Positions 15,629 to 21,160 of a stretch of 23,869 nucleotides of DNA are shown piece by piece. The notes beneath the pieces are model-generated. The model had not been told where the DNA came from. It searched no databases and worked only from the letters and a program-made list of their open reading frames with translations. Numbering within the stretch: position 1 is the stretch's first letter; each line of letters begins with the position of its first letter. Both the position numbers and the translations under genes were made by a program. The stretch is from Candidatus Cloacimonadota bacterium. Lineage in GTDB: Bacteria > Muiribacteriota > UBA6191 > JACPRK01. The stretch covers positions 1 through 23,869 of the forward strand of contig JAJFLN010000595.1 of the NCBI GenBank assembly GCA_021772705.1, written 5' to 3'.

Positions 15629-15751
15629 TCGCCGGCGGCGGACATCTACGCCCTGGGCGTGATGCTCCACGAGCTGGCCACGGGCGTCCATCCGGAGGAG
15701 TTCGGAGACCTGGCCCGGAAGCACGCGGACCAGATCGTCCGTCTGGCATGA
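15629..15751 (+). pseudogene. Fragment of Hanks-type Ser/Thr protein kinase
   Basis: Immediately after the MITE end the plus strand reads SPAADIYALGVMLHELATGV followed by HPEEFGDLARKHADQIVRLA and a stop. SPxxDIYALGVxLxELxTG is kinase subdomain IX, with its invariant Asp, leading into subdomain X. All upstream catalytic motifs (HRD, DFG) are absent, so this is a 3' scrap of a kinase gene cut at or near the element. Confidence 0.7.
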
Positions 15752-15857
15752 GCGCGGGTCTCGCCTACTGAATCCATCGACCACTCTCGAGGAACCGGTG
15801 GAATCCTATCCGACGTCGCCGACTCGGGCGAGTGGCGGCCGGCGGGGGGGGCGGAGG

Positions 15858-15888
15858 ATATGGGTAGTATGGTATGGTTGGCCCATAT
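15858..15888 (+). promoter_or_regulatory. Inverted repeat at the vapBC start, candidate operator
   Basis: ATATGGG (15858-15864) and CCCATAT (15882-15888) are complementary and separated by 17 bp, the second arm overlapping the vapB start codon. TAGTAT (15865-15870) between them could be a -10 box. VapBC complexes usually repress their promoters through such inverted repeats; assignment is by position only. Confidence 0.4.
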
Positions 15889-16135
15889 GAAGACAACCAT
15901 TGATATTGCTGATTCGATCCTGTCACGAGCGAAGAAGCTGGCTGTGAAACGGCACACCACACTCAAGGCAGTCATCGAATCCGCTCTCAGGGAGGCGCTC
16001 GACGGGGAGAGCGAACCGGAGAGACCTTTCAAGCTGAAAACCCGTGTGTTCGAGGGTCGGGGCCTCCAGCCGGGGCTGAGCTGGGATGACTGGAGCGCCT
16101 TGCGTGACCTGGCCTATGAGGGACGCGGCGGGTGA
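15887..16135 (+). CDS. vapB: VapB-type antitoxin
   Basis: This 82-residue antitoxin starts MKTTIDIADSILSRAKKLAV, then KRHTTLKAVIESALREAL: the ribbon-helix-helix fold of VapB proteins with metal- or toxin-independent DNA binding at the N-terminus. The tail (about 50-82, with LSWDDWSALRDLAYEGRG) would occupy the toxin active site. The ATG at 15887 is preferred over a GTG-like or ATG start at 15860 because the family begins MKTTxDI. No good Shine-Dalgarno is present, so the mRNA may be short-leadered. It overlaps vapC by 4 bases (GTGA). Confidence 0.88.
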   Translation: MKTTIDIADSILSRAKKLAVKRHTTLKAVIESALREALDGESEPERPFKLKTRVFEGRGLQPGLSWDDWSALRDLAYEGRGG

Positions 16136-16566
16136 TCGCGGTAGACACGAATGTGCTCGTCCATGCGCACCGGGCCGAATCGCCCTGGCACCGGGCGGCA
16201 TACAACTGCCTCGGCTCACTCAGCCAACGCGAATGGGCTCTCCCCTGGCCGTGTCTTCACGAGTTCTTGGCCATTGTCACGCACCCGCGTATCTTTTCGC
16301 CGCCGAGTCCCCTCGAGGCTGCTTGTGAGGCGGTCGCCGGCTGGCTCGAAGCGCCGACTCTGAGGTTGCTGAGTGAAACGGACGGCTACTGGGAGACCCT
16401 GTCGAGTTTGCTAAGGTCTAGCAACGTCACGGGACCGCGGGTCCACGATGCACGCATCGCGGCCCTTTGTGTACACCATGGCGTGTCTGAGCTCTGGAGC
16501 GCCGATCGCGACTTCTCGAGATTTCCGCTGCTCCGGGTTCGAAATCCACTCCATCCTGGCCCGTGA
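16132..16566 (+). CDS. vapC: VapC-type PIN-domain ribonuclease toxin
   Basis: This 144-residue PIN domain is complete: D5 in AVDTNVLVHAHR, E44 in CLHEFLAIVT, D106 in VHDARIAALCVHHG and D125 in WSADRDFSRF form the acidic Mg2+ site. VapC toxins cleave specific RNAs, often tRNA or rRNA, and are held inactive by the cognate VapB. It starts with GTG inside the antitoxin stop (GTGA overlap), as expected for a coupled VapBC operon. All acidic residues are intact, so it should be active. Confidence 0.92.
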   Translation: MIAVDTNVLVHAHRAESPWHRAAYNCLGSLSQREWALPWPCLHEFLAIVTHPRIFSPPSPLEAACEAVAGWLEAPTLRLLSETDGYWETLSSLLRSSNVTGPRVHDARIAALCVHHGVSELWSADRDFSRFPLLRVRNPLHPGP

Positions 16567-16881
16567 CGCGTAGCCGAGCTGGGACTAGCGGGAGAGGACC
16601 GAGGTGCTAGACGGTCTCCTGGATCAGGAGCACTCTGTCCCGGAGCGCGGCGAGTCCGACGAGCAGGATCACGGGTCGGGCCATCGGAGACTCGGTTCTG
16701 AGGGGGGGGCTGGCGAGTCGCCTCGGGAAGCGGACTCTTCAGAGGTGGAGGGACACGATTCATCTACCGGGGGAAGCTCGTGCCGACGCCCCCGGCGTGC
16801 CCGGATGCCCTCCGGCGAGCCTCGGTCTTGACGGCTGTCCCGCCGATGGAGTCTCCTGTCCAGAGTCTCCGTACCCAAATG
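16567..16881. other. Non-coding gap after vapBC
   Basis: No supported gene. A 24-codon minus-strand frame (MARPVILLVGLAALRDRVLL onward) ending in TAG lies at about 16606-16680 and has a hydrophobic, membrane-like composition, but it is too short to identify and may be a scrap. Downstream is a tandem duplication. Confidence 0.35.
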
Positions 16882-17085
16882 AGTTACAGCCATGCCGGCC
16901 AGGCCTCAAGGGATCCTTGTCAGGTCGTGCGAGGAGAGTTGAAGTCCTTCTTCACGGCCTGGAAAGACTCCCCCTCCGGGGTCAGTTACAGCCATGCCGG
17001 CCAGGCCTCAAGGGATCCTTGTCAGGTCGTGCGAGGAGAGTTGAAGTCCCTCTTCACGGCCTGGAAGGACTCCCCCTCCGGGGTC
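16882..17085. repeat. Tandem direct repeat, 2 x 102 bp
   Basis: Unit 1 (16882-16983) and unit 2 (16984-17085) begin AGTTACAGCCATGCCGGCCA and end CTCCCCCTCCGGGGTC; they differ at only two positions. The unit length is 34 codons, so a plus-strand frame stays open through both, each encoding VVRGELKSFFTAWKDSPSGV or the Leu variant. That frame continues to 17259, overlapping the dismutase gene antisense. The duplication is recent; whether the frame is translated is unknown. Confidence 0.9.
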
Positions 17086-17198
17086 AGGCTTCAACGTCGG
17101 CCCCTGATCCGCCTGGCGCGGGCCCTGGGCATCATGGGGAAGCCCCGGTCGAGCGACTTCGAGGTCGCCTTCCGGGGGCTCTTCCACTCACACCCCAA

Positions 17199-17777
17199 TC
17201 AACCGAGGTTCTTCTCGACGAACTCCCAGTTGACCACGTTCCAGAAGGCCTTGATGTAGTCGGGGCGAGCGTTCCGGTAGTCGATGTAGTAGGCGTGCTC
17301 CCAGACGTCCAGCGTCAGGAGACAGCTGGAAGACATGGTGAGCGGCGTGCCGGCGTTGGAGGTCTGCTCGACTCCGAGGGCACCGTCGGCCTTCTTCACG
17401 AGCCAGCACCAGCCGCTTCCGAAGAGCGTGCCGGATCTGGCCGTGAACTCTTCCTTGAACTTGTCGAAGGAGCCGAAGGCTGCGTCGATGGCCGTGGCCA
17501 GCGCCCCCTTCGGCGTGCCGCCGCCCACGGGCGACATGCCGTTCCAGTAGAAGTTGTGGTTCCAGATCTGGGCGGCATTGTTGAAGATCCCGCCGTCGGC
17601 CTTCCGGACGACGTCCTCCAGAGACATGGTCTCGAACTGTGTGCCGGGAATGGCGTCGTTCAACTTCTTCACGTAGCCCGCGTGATGCTTGCCGTAGTGG
17701 TACTCCAGGGTCTCCTTGGAGATGTGAGGGGCCAGGGCGTCCATCGCGTAAGGTAGCTCGGGAAGCTTGTGCTCCAT
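17199..17777 (-). CDS. sodB: Fe-type superoxide dismutase
   Basis: This 192-residue enzyme converts superoxide to peroxide and oxygen. Metal ligands are all present: H27 (EYHYGKHH), H74 (IWNHNFYW), D157 and H161 (LDVWEHAYYIDY). Gln70 in NNAAQIWNH is where Fe enzymes carry the second-sphere glutamine, and GSGWCWLV and TSNAGTPLT also fit the Fe type; metal use can still vary. The ATG at 17777 is chosen because GGAGG lies 8 bases before it and families begin with HxLPxLPYA; the in-frame extension to 17825 is not conserved. No signal peptide, so cytosolic. Confidence 0.95.
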   Translation of the reverse strand: MEHKLPELPYAMDALAPHISKETLEYHYGKHHAGYVKKLNDAIPGTQFETMSLEDVVRKADGGIFNNAAQIWNHNFYWNGMSPVGGGTPKGALATAIDAAFGSFDKFKEEFTARSGTLFGSGWCWLVKKADGALGVEQTSNAGTPLTMSSSCLLTLDVWEHAYYIDYRNARPDYIKAFWNVVNWEFVEKNLG

Positions 17778-17825
17778 GAGGGATTCCTCCTTCCGGGGCG
17801 GTCCCGCAGGGGAACCAGGCTCCAC

Positions 17826-18288
17826 AGCGTACCAGACCCGAGAGAGATAGTGGCGGAGAGAGCAGCTCCGGCGCCCCCGTGCCCGAGTAGTCGGGCTTCG
17901 CGGGACTTGAGATGACGCCGGAGTTCCCGGCGTGCCCTGAGGTTGAAGACGGTCCGCCGGGAGGCCCCCATGCTATTCGGGTGGTCGCCGGGAGTCAACG
18001 GGGGCCAGAGCCCCAGGTTCCGCGGAAGTCGTAATGGGCTGGCTCGCTACGTCCGGCGTCATCCTCTTGCCCAGGCGCGTCCGAAGCGAAGTCAGGACGG
18101 CATCGCGGTGCTCCACATGAAGTGCTCCTCGAGCGATGGTGTTAGGTGCTCTTCGTGATGTTATAGAACCGTCGATCCAGGATGAACTGGTGTGGTCTCG
18201 GCGGTCACACTGTCTCCCCCCATCGAAGCCTCGAGCCTGCCGCCGCCGTGGGGCTGAGGGTCAAAGAGCAGGGGGAGCATTCCCGATG
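17826..18288. other. Non-coding gap upstream of sodB
   Basis: Nothing in this stretch has a convincing frame. It should hold the sodB promoter, but I could not assign -35/-10 boxes with confidence. Confidence 0.4.
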
Positions 18289-18393
18289 TCATGCAGCGTG
18301 AAGCTCCGCATTGGACGCCGTGTCTTGCAGGATCTGGTGGCATCGGGTGAAGATCTCTTCGACGCTCACCGGGATGAGGCCGAAGGCAGTGCT
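18289..18393 (-). pseudogene. Short protein-like fragment ending at the nested palindrome
   Basis: The minus-strand frame reads AFGLIPVSVEEIFTRCHQIL, then QDTASNAELHAA and TGA. Its composition is protein-like and differs from the surrounding frames. It begins exactly at the left edge of the 18394-18510 element. I cannot name the family. If the element were removed together with one AGTGCT copy, the frame would extend to a GTG codon, giving about 35 residues. Confidence 0.35.
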
Positions 18394-18510
18394 GGGTGCA
18401 TGTCCCGTAGGGGGTCCCCTCCTCCATTCGCCCCACTATGGATGCGGGCATCCATAGTGGGGCGAACGGATCCGGAATAGGCCAGGGGACCCCCTACGGG
18501 ACATGCACCC
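18394..18510. mobile_element. Nested perfect inverted repeats, MITE/cruciform-like element
   Basis: Perfect 27-bp arms (18394-18420 and 18484-18510; left arm starts GGGTGCATGTCCCGTAGGGG) enclose 63 bp. Within it is a second perfect hairpin, 19-bp arms TTCGCCCCACTATGGATGC (18427-18445) and complement (18448-18466) with a 2-base GG loop. AGTGCT occurs at 18388-18393 and again at 18514-18519, which may be a target duplication although the right copy is set off by 3 bases. The inner core TATGGATGC recurs at position 1. It lies 94 bp upstream of the GH15 start. Confidence 0.8.
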
Positions 18511-18604
18511 GGTAGTGCTCACGAACTTGCTTCATGCTCTCGTTCCGCGATAAGCTCACTCCAGAGATCCATAAGGAAGAGACCCGCGGAAGGAGTGAAG
18601 GCTT

Positions 18605-20416
18605 CTGTACAAGCCCATCGAGGATTACGGGATCATCGGCGATCTGAACACGGTGGCTCTGGTGGGGCTGGACGGCTCGATCGATTTCATGTGCTTCCCG
18701 GACTTCGATTCGCCGACGGTCTTCGCGGCGTTGCTCGACGACCGGAAGGGCGGCTCGTTCCGGCTGGCGCCGAAGTCGGAGGACGTGAAACGCCGGCAGC
18801 TCTACCTTCCGGACACGAACGTGCTCCTCACCCGCACTCTCGCCACGGACGGCGTGTCGGAGGTCTCGGACTTCATGCCCGTGGAGGACACGGGCCCGGA
18901 GCACAACATCGTCCGCCGGGTGAAGACGGTGCGGGGCGAGATCCTCTATCGAATGGTCTGTGACCCTCGCTTCGGCTATGGCCGTGTCCACCACCGGACC
19001 GAGCGCACTCCCGGGGGGATCGCCTTCCTGCCCGAGAACGGCGCCGAGCCGCTACGGCTGATTGCCTCGGTCCCCCTCGAGCTACGGGAGGGTCGGGCGG
19101 AGGCCCACTTCACGTTGCGCGCCGGTGAGACGGCTTCCTTCGTGCTGGAGGCCGTGACCCCGAGAGAGCCGACGCCGGCGCTCCGGGAGGGGTACGTCTC
19201 GGAGACCTTCAAGAAGACCGTGAACTACTGGCGTCAGTGGGTCGGCCGCTCGACCTATCGCGGCCGCTGGCACGACCAGGTGATGCGCTCGGCGCTCACG
19301 CTGAAGCTGCTGACCTCGAGCCGCCACGGCTCCGTGGTGGCTGCGCCGACCTTCGGGCTGCCCGAGGCGATCGGCGGCCCGCGGAACTGGGACTACCGCT
19401 ACACCTGGATACGGGACTCGGCCTTCACGATCTACTCGCTCCTGCGGCTCGGCTTCACCGACGAGGCGACCGCCTTCGTTCGCTGGGTTGAGAAGCGTTG
19501 CACCTGCGCCGTCCGGAACGGCCCCCCGCTGATGACGATGTACCGGCTGAACGGCGACGCGGATCTGGAAGAGGAGGTCCTGGAGCACCTGGAAGGCTAC
19601 CGGGGCTCGTCGCCGGTGCGTGTCGGCAACGGCGCGGCCCAGCAGCTTCAGCTCGACATATACGGCGAGCTGATGGACGCTGTCTATCTCCACGACAAGT
19701 ACGTCCATCCCGTCTCTTACGACCTGTGGCAGGTGCTGAAAAGGATGGTGGACTGGGTCTGCGAGAACTGGAACCGTCCGGACGAAGGGATCTGGGAGGT
19801 TCGGGGCGGGCGCCAGCACTTCCTCTTCTCGCGCGTGCTCTGCTGGGTCGCCCTGGACCGGGCCGTGCGACTGGCCCGAAAACGAGCGCTGCCGGCGCCC
19901 CTGGAGCGGTGGGCCCACGAGCGCGACGCCATCTACGTGGATGTGATGGAGAACTTCTGGGATGCCAGGGCCGGCCACTTCGTCCAGCACCTCGGATCGA
20001 GAGCTCTCGACGCCTCGGCGCTCGTGCTGCCTCTCGTCCGGTTCGTCGGGCCCCGGGATCCCAGATGGCTCTCGACGCTGACAGCCATCGAGCGAGAACT
20101 GGCCGACGACTCCCTGGTACACCGATACCGCCCCAAGACGGCCGCCTCGGACGGGCTCCTCGGCGGCGAGGGCTCGTTCTCCACGTGCTCGTTCTGGCTG
20201 GTCGAGTGCCTCTCCCGGTCCGGCGACCTTCAGAAGGCCCGCTTCTACTTCGATAAGATGCTCGGCTACGCCAACCACTTGGGTCTCTACTCGGAAGAGC
20301 TGGGTCCTCAAGGCGAGCATCTGGGAAACTTCCCCCAAGCTTTCACGCACATCGCATTGATCAGCGCCGCCTTCGATCTCGATCGCCGGCTCTCGGCGGC
20401 CGGATGGTCCGCTTGA
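18605..20416 (+). CDS. Glycoside hydrolase family 15 protein (glucoamylase/trehalase-like)
   Basis: This 603-residue protein begins YKPIEDYGIIGDLNTVALVG after a CTG codon at 18605. The family starts MYKPIEDYGIIGD; an in-frame TGA at 18596 excludes any earlier start, AGGAG (18591-18595) is 9 bases before the CTG, and the next start codon (GTG 18653) would delete this conserved block. An N-terminal beta-sandwich domain (about 1-200) is followed by the (alpha/alpha)6 barrel: GPRNWDYRYTWIRDSAF (about 258-274), DEGIWEVRGGRQHF (general-acid Glu region, about 393-406) and GEHLGNFPQAFTH (general-base Glu near the C-terminus). Such enzymes hydrolyse glucosides such as trehalose, maltosaccharides or dextrin. 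No signal peptide, so cytosolic. It stands alone. Confidence 0.93.
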   Translation: MYKPIEDYGIIGDLNTVALVGLDGSIDFMCFPDFDSPTVFAALLDDRKGGSFRLAPKSEDVKRRQLYLPDTNVLLTRTLATDGVSEVSDFMPVEDTGPEHNIVRRVKTVRGEILYRMVCDPRFGYGRVHHRTERTPGGIAFLPENGAEPLRLIASVPLELREGRAEAHFTLRAGETASFVLEAVTPREPTPALREGYVSETFKKTVNYWRQWVGRSTYRGRWHDQVMRSALTLKLLTSSRHGSVVAAPTFGLPEAIGGPRNWDYRYTWIRDSAFTIYSLLRLGFTDEATAFVRWVEKRCTCAVRNGPPLMTMYRLNGDADLEEEVLEHLEGYRGSSPVRVGNGAAQQLQLDIYGELMDAVYLHDKYVHPVSYDLWQVLKRMVDWVCENWNRPDEGIWEVRGGRQHFLFSRVLCWVALDRAVRLARKRALPAPLERWAHERDAIYVDVMENFWDARAGHFVQHLGSRALDASALVLPLVRFVGPRDPRWLSTLTAIERELADDSLVHRYRPKTAASDGLLGGEGSFSTCSFWLVECLSRSGDLQKARFYFDKMLGYANHLGLYSEELGPQGEHLGNFPQAFTHIALISAAFDLDRRLSAAGWSA

Positions 20417-20720
20417 ATCGCCGGACTTGAAGCGCGGAGGGCATCCAGACCCCAGCCAGCCCCATCGGGACCGCCACAGATCGCTGACGATGAGCGACCT
20501 CCGGCAGCAGCCATAGGCGCTGGCGAGGATGGGCACGGCCTCGTCGGGGCTCGGGCATGTAGCACCAGCTCGAGTTCGACTGCCGGGACAGACCCGGCAT
20601 CCACTGTGTACGCAATGTGGCGGCCATCCGCCAGCCTCGGTGGCGGTGGGTTCCCGGGCCAGGCCTGCGATACGGCCGGGTGTGCATGGAAGATCTGCCG
20701 CTACCTCTCTTCCGCTGAGT
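20417..20720. other. Non-coding gap after the GH15 gene
   Basis: No supported gene. Any upstream part of the PIN fragment at 20721-20903 should lie here, but I see no DTN strand or other PIN motif in any frame. Confidence 0.4.
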
Positions 20721-20903
20721 GTGGTGTCTCTTGGCCCGCGGGAGATGGCGGAATGCGCTGCGCTGCTTCGCCGGTTTTCGGCTCAGGATCTGACGCTGGC
20801 TGATGCCCTTGGCCTTCACCTCATGAAGGTCCGGCGGATCCGTAGCTGCTGGTCGACAGAGTTTCATCTGTCACTCACTGGCGTCCCTCTTACCATCACT
20901 TAG
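20721..20903 (+). pseudogene. C-terminal fragment of PIN-domain toxin
   Basis: The frame encodes VVSLGPREMAECAALLRRFS, then AQDLTLADALGLHLMKVRRI and RSCWSTEFHLSLTGVPL. This is the C-terminal half of a VapC-like PIN domain: the helix, the conserved acidic LTLADAL (active-site Asp) and the STxxHL strand, in which the usual Asp is Glu. The N-terminal half is absent. The frame stops at TAG (20901-20903), whose last two bases lie in the TTA boundary of the MITE copy, so the original end may also have been lost. Confidence 0.6.
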
Positions 20904-21072
20904 GACCCACGCAAGAATAACTACGCAGTTTCGCACCCCATCTTCGGTCGCTCCTCAATCGCGGAATCCTCGACGTAGCCCACTACGCCTCCGGTCCCGC
21001 TCGCTCGAACCAGCCGAATCTGACCCAAATCTGTGCGCGACTTCTGTGCATCTATTCTTGCGCGGCCCCTTA
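20900..21072 (-). mobile_element. MITE-like element, copy 3 (173 bp, inverted)
   Basis: This is the reverse-oriented counterpart of copies 1 and 2, also flanked by TTA on each side. It lacks 11 bp internally: copies 1 and 2 carry GAAGATGG-cct-GAAGAT(G/A)GG, and this copy has a single GAAGATGG. Its left edge abuts a PIN-toxin fragment and its right edge cuts the protein-like continuation of the large membrane-protein gene. Confidence 0.85.
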
Positions 21073-21160
21073 GCAATATGGAATCTGCAATCCAGCAGGT
21101 ACTCCGAGCGGGGCAGCCCGCCGACCAGATTGGTGTACCTGGCGAAGGCCGGCTCCGTCT
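21073..21160 (-). pseudogene. Out-of-frame continuation of the large membrane-protein gene
   Basis: After the TGA, the minus strand in the next frame reads LKTEPAFARYTNLVGGLPRS, then EYLLDCRFHIA up to the edge of the MITE. It is protein-like, includes an aromatic/basic pattern (ARYTNLVGGLPRSEYLL) and would join the upstream protein smoothly if the C-run at 21164-21168 (G-run on the plus strand) had six bases rather than five. The element then removes whatever followed. No family was recognised. Confidence 0.5.

Noticed and set aside
16882..17085. CRISPR-like array
   Set aside because: Only two adjacent 102-bp units with no spacers; this is a tandem duplication.
19082..20536. 484-codon minus-strand frame opposite the GH15 gene
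   Set aside because: The plus strand encodes a clear GH15 enzyme with catalytic motifs; the minus frame has none.
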